A stretch of DNA of 64,000 nucleotides, taken from the NCBI GenBank assembly GCA_040376925.1, contig JBEIPU010000002.1, positions 1 through 64,000 of the forward strand, written 5' to 3'. This document shows positions 8,257 through 15,859 of the stretch, one piece after another. The position numbers and the translations under genes were made by a program. Within the stretch, counting starts at the first letter, position 1; the number at the start of each line of letters is the position of its first letter. Source of the stretch: RAM1 sp040376925 (GTDB lineage: Bacteria > Pseudomonadota > Gammaproteobacteria > Burkholderiales > Burkholderiaceae_C). Under the pieces are notes generated by a model, which saw only the letters and a list, made by a program, of their open reading frames with translations, did not search any database and was not told where the DNA came from.

Positions 8257-9653
8257 CCCGTGAAGCGCAGCGTGACTTTCAGGCCGCGGTTGCCCGCGCT
8301 GCCCTGCAGTTCCAGATGGCTGTGGTGGGCGCGCGCAATCTCGTCGGCAATCGCCAGGCCCAGGCCGTTGCCTTCGCCCAGCGTGCCCTGCACGCGGTAA
8401 AAGCGCTCCAGCACGCGCGAGCGCTCCGCGCGCGGTATGCCCGGCCCGTCGTCTTCCACTTCCACAAAGGCCACGCCCTCGCGTTCGCCGCAGCGGATGG
8501 TGACGGTGCCGCCTTCGGGCGTGTACTTCACCGCGTTGTCCACCAGGTTGCCCAGCAGCTCGCGCAGCAGCCAGTCGTGGCCCATGACCATGGCCGGCTG
8601 GGCGTCCAGGCCCAGGTCCATGCGCTTGGCGGTGGCGGCGTCCAGGTGGGTTTGCAGCGTGGTTTCGCACAGCTCCTTCAAATCCACCCGCTGCATGGGC
8701 TGCGGGTGCATGGCGCGCGCGTCGGCGCGCGACAGCGCCAGCAGCTGGTTGGCCAGCTGCGAGGTGCGCCGCGTGGCGCTGCGCAGCTTGTTGACCTGCT
8801 CGGCGCGCAGCGTGACCGACGGCTGCGACGGCTGGGCGTTGGCGGCCTGGGCCCAGGCTTCCACCTGGGCCTGCAGCCCGGCCAGCGGCGTGCGCAGCTG
8901 GTGGGCGGCGTCGGCCACAAACCGGCGCTGGCCTTCGGCCTGGACGTTCACCAGGCCGAACAGCCGGTTGAGCGACTGCACCAGCGGGCGCACCTCTTCG
9001 GGCGAGGCCTGTTCGTCGATGGCGCTCAGGTCGCGCGGCGATCGGCGCTCCACCGCCTCCTTGAGCTCCAGCAGCGGCTTGAGCGCACGCCGCACGGCCC
9101 AGTTCACGGCAAAGGCCGCCAGCGTGATGAGCACGAGGTTGGGCAGCAGCACCTTGAACAGGATGGAGCGCGACCACTGCTGGCGCGGGTCGGTCCCGTC
9201 GGCCAGGGCCACGGTGATTTCACCGGCCACCGACTGCACGCGCTGGCGCACGATGCGCCAGGTGGTGCCCTGGTTTTCCTCGCTGTGGAATTCAGGCTCG
9301 AAGGTGGCGGGCGGCAGCGCGGCCAGCCATTTCTCGCCGCCCAGTGTCTTGCCGTCCGGGTCCACGATGCTGAAGGCGGCGAAGCCCGGGCCGGCCTTCA
9401 GGAACTCCTCGATCGGCGGCGCCATCAGCATCAACAGGCCGCCGCCGGGGCGGGCTTCGTCGCCAATGACCGAGTCCGCCAGCAGCGGCACCAGGGCCAC
9501 CAGGCGCTGGTCCTGCTGCAGGGCCACGTTGTCGGCCGAGCGGTAGTCAAACCACGCATTGAGCAGCGCCAGCAGGATCAGCGGCGAGATCAGCATGACC
9601 AGCAGCCGGCGCTGCAGGCCGCCCGTCATGGCCGGCGCACCGGGCCGCGTCAC
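8253..9653 (-). CDS. TctE-like sensor histidine kinase
   Basis: The 466-residue kinase has two transmembrane segments (about 15-35 and 165-188) enclosing a periplasmic 2CSK_N-type sensor domain of about 125 residues, then a HAMP-like linker. The phosphoacceptor box DAAHQLRTPLAG has its histidine at 251, and the C-terminal ATPase domain shows N-box and G-box motifs (GNLVDNAVKYTPEGG, EDDGPGI, GNGLGLAIADEI). It follows its response regulator gene by four bases. TctE kinases sense tricarboxylates, but no tripartite tricarboxylate transporter is in the window, so the signal is unknown. An internal ATG at codon 9 is an alternative start. Confidence 0.9.
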   Translation of the reverse strand: MTRPGAPAMTGGLQRRLLVMLISPLILLALLNAWFDYRSADNVALQQDQRLVALVPLLADSVIGDEARPGGGLLMLMAPPIEEFLKAGPGFAAFSIVDPDGKTLGGEKWLAALPPATFEPEFHSEENQGTTWRIVRQRVQSVAGEITVALADGTDPRQQWSRSILFKVLLPNLVLITLAAFAVNWAVRRALKPLLELKEAVERRSPRDLSAIDEQASPEEVRPLVQSLNRLFGLVNVQAEGQRRFVADAAHQLRTPLAGLQAQVEAWAQAANAQPSQPSVTLRAEQVNKLRSATRRTSQLANQLLALSRADARAMHPQPMQRVDLKELCETTLQTHLDAATAKRMDLGLDAQPAMVMGHDWLLRELLGNLVDNAVKYTPEGGTVTIRCGEREGVAFVEVEDDGPGIPRAERSRVLERFYRVQGTLGEGNGLGLAIADEIARAHHSHLELQGSAGNRGLKVTLRFTG

Positions 9654-9657
9654 GGCC

Positions 9658-10362
9658 TCATTCCCCCGGGCCGCTCGCGCTCAGTTCGAGCCGGTAGCCA
9701 AAACCGCGAATGGACCGCAGCGCCACGCCATGCGGCTCCAGCTTGCCGCGCAGGCGCGAGATGTACACCTCAACGGCGTTGGGGGTGATTTCCTTGTCCC
9801 AGCCGGTCAGCGCCTGCAGCAGCTTCTCCTTGCTGGCGGGCTTGGGCGCGTTGATCAGCAAATACTCCATCACCGTCCATTCGCGCGGGCCCAGCTCGAT
9901 GGGGTGGGCCTGGCCCGCGCGCATGGCCACCGCACGGCGGTTGGCGGTGTCCAGCTCGATCGGGCCAAACGCCAGCACCGCGGTGGTGGCAGCCTGGGAC
10001 CGGCGCAGCAACGCGCGCAGCCGCGCCAGCAGCTCGGGCAGCTCAAACGGCTTGATCATGTAGTCGTCCGCGCCCAGGTCCAGGCCCTGCACGCGGTCGT
10101 GCAGCGCGTCGCGTGCGGTCAGTATCAATACCGGCATGGCGTGGCTGGCCACCTCGGGGCGGCGCAGGCGCCGCGTGAGCTCCAGGCCGTCCATGTTGGG
10201 CAGGCCGATGTCGATGATCGCGGCGTCAAACACGTCGGTGCGCAGCACCTCCTCGGCACGCTCGCCGCTGCCTACCCAGTCCACCGCGTAGCCGGCGTCG
10301 GTCAGCCCCAGCTTGATGCCGCTGGCGACCATGACGTCATCTTCGACCAGGAGCAGGCGCAT
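9658..10362 (-). CDS. OmpR-family response regulator, TctD-like
   Basis: The 234-residue regulator has an intact receiver domain with acidic pair D8/D9, phosphoacceptor D51, T82 and K104, followed by an OmpR-type winged helix (about 135-230) ending in the VEVYISRLRGKLEP-type recognition region. It pairs with the kinase encoded four bases downstream. Its ATG shares one base with the stop codon of the upstream vapC-like gene (TGATG), so its translation is coupled to a toxin-antitoxin module, which is unusual for a two-component system. Confidence 0.92.
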   Translation of the reverse strand: MRLLLVEDDVMVASGIKLGLTDAGYAVDWVGSGERAEEVLRTDVFDAAIIDIGLPNMDGLELTRRLRRPEVASHAMPVLILTARDALHDRVQGLDLGADDYMIKPFELPELLARLRALLRRSQAATTAVLAFGPIELDTANRRAVAMRAGQAHPIELGPREWTVMEYLLINAPKPASKEKLLQALTGWDKEITPNAVEVYISRLRGKLEPHGVALRSIRGFGYRLELSASGPGE

Positions 10363-10772
10363 CAGGTTGCTACCTTGTAGGGCAAGGTTTCCTGCGCCAC
10401 CGCCACCGCGCGGAACTCAGGGTCCTTGTGTACCAGCGTCGCATTGGACAGCAGCGCGCAAGCTGCGATCCAGGCGTCGGCCACTGACAGCGGATGAGCC
10501 GCCTTGATCTCCGCGGCCTTGACCAGCATCGCTTCTGTTTCATGAAGCCATTGAACCGGCAGCGCCAGACATTGCTGATAAGCCAGCCGGCCTTCGGCCT
10601 CGCCCTCGTCACGCCAGACGCGGTACAGCACTTCCATCAGCGACATGAAGCAACACAGGCATTGCGACTTGCCTTTGGTGGACTGCTCCAGCAACGCGGC
10701 CACGCGGTCGGCGCCCGCTTCGTCATCACGCAGCGTCAGCAAGGCAGAGCTGTCCAGCAGATAGCGCTTCAT
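10362..10772 (-). CDS. PIN-domain toxin, VapC family
   Basis: The 136-residue protein has the PIN-domain acidic set: D7 in the opening YLLDSSALL strand, E47 in SLMEVLYR, D99 in LSVADAWIAA and D117 near the end. VapC toxins are magnesium-dependent RNases that cut tRNA or rRNA. The start overlaps the stop of the AbrB-type antitoxin gene by four bases, and the stop overlaps the response regulator start. All acidic residues are present, so the toxin looks catalytically competent. Confidence 0.88.
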   Translation of the reverse strand: MKRYLLDSSALLTLRDDEAGADRVAALLEQSTKGKSQCLCCFMSLMEVLYRVWRDEGEAEGRLAYQQCLALPVQWLHETEAMLVKAAEIKAAHPLSVADAWIAACALLSNATLVHKDPEFRAVAVAQETLPYKVAT

Positions 10773-10993
10773 TTCCCGGCCGCGTCCTTGCGCCGTTCAG
10801 CCAACAGCCGCTGCGTGGCGCCACCCATGCCGCGTCCGCGGAATGCATGCACCGGGTTGGCTTTGACCGGTACGACGCTGATCTGCCCCCCCTGCACAAC
10901 CCACTCCAGCCGATCCGCGGGGCCCAGCCCGAACTGATGGCGGATTTGCGCTGGAATGACTGTCTGGCCGCGTTGCGTGATCGTGCTGCGCAT
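10769..10993 (-). CDS. AbrB/MazE-type antitoxin
   Basis: The 74-residue protein begins MRSTITQRGQTVIPAQIR, the swapped-hairpin AbrB/SpoVT DNA-binding fold found in VapB antitoxins. The C-terminal part (about 45-74) is basic and Gly/Arg/Lys-rich and probably binds and neutralises the PIN toxin. It overlaps vapC by four bases. A 9-bp perfect inverted repeat at 11005-11035 lies just upstream and is a good candidate for its autoregulatory operator. Confidence 0.85.
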   Translation of the reverse strand: MRSTITQRGQTVIPAQIRHQFGLGPADRLEWVVQGGQISVVPVKANPVHAFRGRGMGGATQRLLAERRKDAAGK

Positions 10994-11004
10994 GGCGTAT
11001 CCGT

Positions 11005-11035
11005 TGAATTACACAAGGAGCCGAATTGTAATTCA
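11005..11035. promoter_or_regulatory. Toxin-antitoxin operator: 9-bp inverted repeat with 13-base spacer
   Basis: TGAATTACA (11005-11013) and TGTAATTCA (11027-11035) are perfect inverted repeats, beginning 12 bases upstream of the antitoxin start. On the minus strand a TACAAT -10-like element lies within the distal arm. Cooperative binding here would repress the antitoxin-toxin-TctDE transcription unit. The repeat is read directly; its role follows from the usual behaviour of AbrB-type antitoxins. Confidence 0.65.
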
Positions 11036-11061
11036 GCCTGCCGATCCAGAGGACCGGGCCT

Positions 11062-11955
11062 TCAGTGAGACCGGATCATGGTGCCGTAGGCCTGCTCCGT
11101 AAGAATTTCCAGCAGCATGGCGTGCGGCACGCGGCCATCGATGATGTGCACCGAATTGACGCCGCTCTTGGCGGCGTCCAGCGCGCCGGCGATCTTGGGC
11201 AGCATGCCGCCCGAGATGGTGCCGTCGGCAAACAGCTCGTCTATCTCGCGCGCGGTCAGGTCGGTCAGCAGCTTGCCGGTCTTGTCCAGCACGCCGGGGG
11301 TGTTGGTCAGCAGCATCAGCTTTTCGGCCTTGAGCACGGTGGCCAGTTTGCCGGCCACCACGTCGGCGTTGATGTTGTAGCTTTCGTTGTTTTCACCAAA
11401 CCCGATCGGGCTGATGACGGGGATGAAGGCGTCGTCCTGCAGCGCCTTGACCACGCTGGGGTCAATGGCCACGATGTCGCCGACCTGGCCCACGTCGTGT
11501 TCCTTGGTCGGGTCCTGGTTGTCCACCATCTTGAGCTTCTGCGCGCGGATCAGCCCGCCGTCGCGCCCGGTCAGACCCACGGCCTTGCCGCCGGCCTGGT
11601 TGATCAGGCCCACGATGTCCTGCTGAACCTCGCCGGCCAGCACCCATTCGACCACTTCCATGGTTTCGGCGTCGGTCACGCGCATGCCCTGCACAAACTC
11701 ACCCTTCTTGCCCAGGCGGTTCAGCGCGGTTTCAATCTGGGGGCCGCCGCCGTGCACCACCACCGGGTTCATGCCCACCAGCTTGAGCAGCACCACGTCT
11801 TCGGCAAAGTCGGCCTGCAGGGCCGGGTCGGTCATGGCGTTGCCGCCGTACTTGATGACGATGGTCTTGCCGTGGAACTTGCGGATGTAGGGCAGCGCCT
11901 GGGCGAGGATTTCGGCCTTGTCGCGCGGGGCTATGTGGGGCAGGTCTGTAGTCAT
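11062..11955 (-). CDS. argB: Acetylglutamate kinase
   Basis: The 297-residue enzyme phosphorylates N-acetyl-L-glutamate in arginine biosynthesis. The amino-acid-kinase fold is marked by VIKYGGNAM (about 33-41) and VVHGGGPQIE (about 66-75), with the ATP-site segment LLTNTPGVLDKTGKLL in the C-terminal half. The ATG at 11955 was chosen because the sequence from MTTDLP onward matches the family length; longer upstream frames run into non-coding sequence. It reads in the same direction as the toxin-antitoxin/TctDE/slmA genes but is separated from them by the operator region. Confidence 0.96.
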   Translation of the reverse strand: MTTDLPHIAPRDKAEILAQALPYIRKFHGKTIVIKYGGNAMTDPALQADFAEDVVLLKLVGMNPVVVHGGGPQIETALNRLGKKGEFVQGMRVTDAETMEVVEWVLAGEVQQDIVGLINQAGGKAVGLTGRDGGLIRAQKLKMVDNQDPTKEHDVGQVGDIVAIDPSVVKALQDDAFIPVISPIGFGENNESYNINADVVAGKLATVLKAEKLMLLTNTPGVLDKTGKLLTDLTAREIDELFADGTISGGMLPKIAGALDAAKSGVNSVHIIDGRVPHAMLLEILTEQAYGTMIRSH

Positions 11956-12025
11956 GGCACCGGTGGGGGTGGGATTTGGAATGCGCAAATTGTGCCGCAT
12001 GTGCGCCGGCGCCCCGGTGCTTTCT

Positions 12026-13129
12026 TCAGCGTCGCACCCAGCTGGGCACCTTGAAGCGCACGATGGCCACATAGGCCCAGACATACGACACGATGAACAG
12101 CAGCGTGAAGGCCATCAGCATCACGGTGTTCTGCCAGAACAGCACCGCCGGTATCACGGTGAGGATGGTGAAGCCCCACAGGTAGGGCGAAGTGCGGTTG
12201 TTGCGCATGAGCATGCGCCGCGACGCGTCGTCATGGAATACGCTGCGCACGATGCGCCGGTAGATCAGCTGGTGAAAGTGCAGCGCATCGGCCACACCGG
12301 GCGACTGGCCGCGCACGGCCTTGCGGTAGATGGAAAAGACGGTTTCCCACACCGGGTAGATCAGCAGCAGCACCGGGAACCAGGGCGACACGAGGCCGTG
12401 GCGCTGCACCAGCTGCACGCTCAGCACGGCAATGACCACGCCCCACAGGTAAGCACCGCCATCGCCGGCAAAGATCAGCCCGCGCGGGTAATTCCAGGCC
12501 AGGAAACCCGCCGTGGTGCCGGCCAGGGCCAGCGCCACGCCGGCCAGCTGCCGGTCACCGACCTGCAGGCACACATACGACAGGGCCAGGCAGACGATCA
12601 TGGCCACCAGGCCGGCCAGGCCGTTGTAACCGTCAATCAGGTTGAAGGCATGCGGCAGGCCGGTGATGGCAACCACCGCCAGGGCCACGCCCAGCCAGGG
12701 CATGGCAGCCCACCAGCCGTCCAGCGCCCCCAGGCCCAGGCGTGACACGGTCAGCTGCAGCGACCAGGTGGCCGCGAGGGCCGCCACCAGCGTCAGGAAC
12801 ATGCGGTAGCGCGCCGTCAGTACCTGCGTGAGGTCTTCGTAAATGCCGCCTGCCACGGCAATCGCGCCGGCGACCCACCACGCAATCGCCGTCAGCGGCT
12901 CCACATGGATCTGGTTGGCCACGCCCAGGCTGGGCGCCACCAGCATCCACAGCCAGGCGACGCTGTAGGCGGCAAACATGCCCATGCCGCCCAGGCGGGG
13001 CACCTGTCCGGCGTGAAAACGCTGGGGCATGGCAGCGTCGTACAGGCGGGCCCAGTCACGGCCAAACCGCACCAGCAGCGCGCACAGCACGAAGGCCACG
13101 GCGCCACTGAATATCAACAGAATCAGCAT
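12026..13129 (-). CDS. WecA/MraY-family polyprenyl-phosphate sugar-1-phosphate transferase
   Basis: The 367-residue, about 11-segment membrane protein belongs to the polyprenyl-phosphate HexNAc-1-phosphate transferases, which start O-antigen or capsule units on undecaprenyl phosphate. Visible motifs are the PRLGGMGMF region near residue 50, NLIDGYNGL near 165, GDGGAYL near 227, and HFHQLIYRR in place of the usual HIHH-type loop. The first aspartate pair reads YEDL instead of DD. It lies 21 bases after the TolC-like gene, so the polysaccharide initiator is encoded in the type I secretion operon. Confidence 0.85.
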   Translation of the reverse strand: MLILLIFSGAVAFVLCALLVRFGRDWARLYDAAMPQRFHAGQVPRLGGMGMFAAYSVAWLWMLVAPSLGVANQIHVEPLTAIAWWVAGAIAVAGGIYEDLTQVLTARYRMFLTLVAALAATWSLQLTVSRLGLGALDGWWAAMPWLGVALAVVAITGLPHAFNLIDGYNGLAGLVAMIVCLALSYVCLQVGDRQLAGVALALAGTTAGFLAWNYPRGLIFAGDGGAYLWGVVIAVLSVQLVQRHGLVSPWFPVLLLIYPVWETVFSIYRKAVRGQSPGVADALHFHQLIYRRIVRSVFHDDASRRMLMRNNRTSPYLWGFTILTVIPAVLFWQNTVMLMAFTLLFIVSYVWAYVAIVRFKVPSWVRR

Positions 13130-13150
13130 GGCCGGGCGTCGTGTTCAGCG

Positions 13151-14518
13151 TCAGGGTTTGGCGGCGACCGGGCTGCGCCCCAATGCAACCGGCACCACCA
13201 GCAGGCGGTCCAGCTGCGCGACGGTCTGGTCGTCCACCTCGCCGGCCAGCGACTGCAGCCGCATGCGCGCCGCCAGCAGTTCCAGCCAGGCGCCGGAGCG
13301 TTCGTACTGCGCGCTGAGCAGCTGGCCCTGCGCTTCCAGCACATCGAGCTGGGACCGGTTGCCGCGCTCGACACCGCTTTGTGCGGCAGCGGCATTCTGG
13401 CGGGCGGACTGCACCAGCGCGGTGTGGGCACGCAGGCGCTGTTCGGCCTGCTTGAGCGTGACGTACTCGCGCTCGACCATCACATCGGTCTCGCGCAGGG
13501 CGCCGTCCAGCTGGGCCTGCGCCTTTTCCATCTGGGCCACGGCCTGGCGCACGCCGGAGTCCACCCGGCCGCCGGCATACAGCGGCACCGTCAGCTGCAC
13601 GCCCAGGGAGCTGTTGTAGTAGACGTTGTTGATGGAACTGAAGCTTTCGCTGGTGGACTTGCTGCGCCCGGCCACCAGGTCCAGCGTGGGCTTGTGGCCG
13701 GCCCGGGCGCGGTCAACGCCCTCGCGCGCGACTTCCAGGTTGGCGCGCGCCGCGCGCACCTCGTAGGAGCCGGTTCGGGCCTTGTCCAGCCAGACCATCA
13801 GGTCGTCGGCAATGAGGCTGCCGGGCGCAAAGTCGTCGTCCCTGGGGGCCAGCAATTCAGATGCCGATACGCCCACCATCTTTTCAAGCTGGCGCCGGGC
13901 GTCCGCAGCCTTGCCCTCAGCCTGCAGCAGGCGCAAGGTGGCCAGCTCGGCACGGGCGCGGGCCTGATCGCGGTCGGTGGTGCTGGACAGCCCCAGGGGC
14001 AGGGCACGCTCGGCAGCGGCAGCCTGCGCCTGCAACGACTTCAGCTGCGCTTCGTACGACTTGTATTCCGCATGGGCGCGCAACGCCTCCAGGTAGGCGC
14101 CGGCCACCTCCACCGACAGCCGGTTGCGGTCGGTCACGAGCACGGCATCCAGGCGGCGGACTTCGGCCTTGGCCTGCAGGTAGCGGGCCCAGCTTTCGGG
14201 CCGGTACAGCGGCTGGCGCAGGGTCACGCTGGAGCCACCCGAGTAGTAATTCAGGCTCTGGCCGGACTGCGCCCCGAATACGGCGTCCAGCCGGTTGTAG
14301 GTCCGGCTGGCCGTGGCACTGATTTCGGGCAGCAAGGTGCCGCGCGCCTGCGGCAGGATCTCGCTTTCGGCCCGGTAGCTGGCCTGGGCGGCCTGGAACT
14401 TGGACTCATAGGTGCGGGCCTGATCAATGGCGCGGCCAAAAGACAGGGGGACGGCGGCAGGGGCCTGTGCCTGAGCGCAACCCGCAGCCAGCACCATGAG
14501 GACGAACGCGGCGCGCAC
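13151..14518 (-). CDS. TolC-family outer-membrane protein of a type I secretion system
   Basis: The 455-residue protein has an N-terminal signal sequence and the long heptad-rich helical hairpins of TolC (for example the Ala/Gln/Glu/Arg-rich stretches around 45-75, 150-200 and 370-420). It would form the outer-membrane channel that docks on the HlyD adaptor encoded two bases upstream. Translation starts at GTG (14518). As third gene of the ABC-HlyD-TolC set it completes a dedicated type I exporter, which is unusual only in that the operon continues with a sugar-phosphate transferase. Confidence 0.92.
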   Translation of the reverse strand: MRAAFVLMVLAAGCAQAQAPAAVPLSFGRAIDQARTYESKFQAAQASYRAESEILPQARGTLLPEISATASRTYNRLDAVFGAQSGQSLNYYSGGSSVTLRQPLYRPESWARYLQAKAEVRRLDAVLVTDRNRLSVEVAGAYLEALRAHAEYKSYEAQLKSLQAQAAAAERALPLGLSSTTDRDQARARAELATLRLLQAEGKAADARRQLEKMVGVSASELLAPRDDDFAPGSLIADDLMVWLDKARTGSYEVRAARANLEVAREGVDRARAGHKPTLDLVAGRSKSTSESFSSINNVYYNSSLGVQLTVPLYAGGRVDSGVRQAVAQMEKAQAQLDGALRETDVMVEREYVTLKQAEQRLRAHTALVQSARQNAAAAQSGVERGNRSQLDVLEAQGQLLSAQYERSGAWLELLAARMRLQSLAGEVDDQTVAQLDRLLVVPVALGRSPVAAKP

Positions 14519-14520
14519 GC

Positions 14521-15858
14521 TCAGGCCTCTTTCAGGGATTCGCCAAAGCGCTTGAGCAGCGGCCGCAGCAGGTAATTGAGCAGCGTGCGCTCGCCGGTCT
14601 TGACGACGACGTCGGCCGGCATGCCCGGCTGCAGCTCGCGGCCCGCGAGCTTCTTGAGACCCTCGGGCGTGACTTCCACCCGCGCGAGGTAGTACGGCGG
14701 GGCCTGCGGCGCCGCCGGATTGCTGATGGCACTGGCAGACACCGTGACCACGCGCCCGCTCACCACCAGCTGGGGCAGGTTGGTAAAGGCATGCAGGTTG
14801 ATATCGGCCGGCATGCCGGGGTGGATGCGGTCGATCAGGTGCGTGGGAATCTGCGCCTCCAGCACAAGGCGTGCGTCATCGGGGACGATTTCCATGATGC
14901 GCGCACCCGGCGCCACCACGCCACCGGCCGTCTGGACCTGCAGGCCCACGACCGCGCCGGCAACTGGCGACTTGATGACCGTGCGTTCAAAAGCTTCCTG
15001 TGTGCTCTTGAGGCGCTCCCCCATCGAGCTGGCCTCGCGGCGCATTTCGGTGAGCTGCGTCTCCACTTCCTTGCGGTACTCCTGGCGGCGCTGTTCCTGG
15101 CGCAGCCGCACCTCAGCCAGGCTCTCATTCACGCGGGCCTGGTTGCCGCGCAAATCAGCGAGCGCGGCCGCCACGTCCGCCGCCTGACGCTCCAGCTCGT
15201 TTTGCTTGGTGCGCGCGGTGTAGCCGTCGGCCACCATGAGGCGCACGCCCGCCAGCTCCTGCTCCACGAGGGCCTGCTGGCGTTGACGTGCCGCAATGGA
15301 TTCACGCAGGCCAGCCAGTGTGGCCTGCGCAGCCTGGGCTGTCTGGCCCAAGGCGGCCAGCTCCGACTGCAGCGCCAGCCGGCGCGTAGTGAACAGTTGC
15401 TCCTGCAGCGCCATTTGCTGCTGGGCCAAAGGGTCGGCGCGCAACTCCAGCAGTTCCGGGGGGAACGTGATCCGCGGTGCGCCGATCTGCTCGGCATACA
15501 GCCGCGCCTCAGAGGCCCGCATGGACAGCCACTGGATGCGCGTGGAGTCGTAATTGGCCTTGCTTTCGGTGCTGCTCAGCTCGATCAGCACATCGCCCTT
15601 GGCGACCTTCTGGCCTTCGGTCACGTTCACCTTGGTCACCACCCCCCCCGTGGGATGCTGGATCTGCTTGGCATGGTTCTCCACGGCGATGGTGGCCGGC
15701 GAAGGCACGCCCTCGTCCAGCGGCACGGTCACGCCCCACAGGATGAAGCCGCCAAAACCCAGGCCCAGCACCCACAGGCCGGTTCGCAGGGAGCGTTTGA
15801 CGTCCGACGGCGCTTTCGCCTGCTGGGGGACGTCAATGATGTCTTCGTTTTGCGCCAT
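14521..15858 (-). CDS. HlyD-family type I secretion membrane-fusion protein
   Basis: The 445-residue adaptor has one N-terminal transmembrane helix (about 27-47), a split lipoyl/barrel-sandwich domain (KQIQHPTGGVVTKVNVTEGQKVAKGD near 63-88, and IKSPVAGAVVGLQVQTAGGVV near 295), and a long periplasmic coiled coil of about 200 residues between them. The C-terminal beta-barrel ends in GERTLLNYLLRPLLKRFGESL, the typical tail of PrtE/RsaE-like adaptors. It links the ABC exporter to the TolC-like pore. One base separates it from the ATPase gene. Confidence 0.95.
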   Translation of the reverse strand: MAQNEDIIDVPQQAKAPSDVKRSLRTGLWVLGLGFGGFILWGVTVPLDEGVPSPATIAVENHAKQIQHPTGGVVTKVNVTEGQKVAKGDVLIELSSTESKANYDSTRIQWLSMRASEARLYAEQIGAPRITFPPELLELRADPLAQQQMALQEQLFTTRRLALQSELAALGQTAQAAQATLAGLRESIAARQRQQALVEQELAGVRLMVADGYTARTKQNELERQAADVAAALADLRGNQARVNESLAEVRLRQEQRRQEYRKEVETQLTEMRREASSMGERLKSTQEAFERTVIKSPVAGAVVGLQVQTAGGVVAPGARIMEIVPDDARLVLEAQIPTHLIDRIHPGMPADINLHAFTNLPQLVVSGRVVTVSASAISNPAAPQAPPYYLARVEVTPEGLKKLAGRELQPGMPADVVVKTGERTLLNYLLRPLLKRFGESLKEA

Positions 15859-15859
15859 G

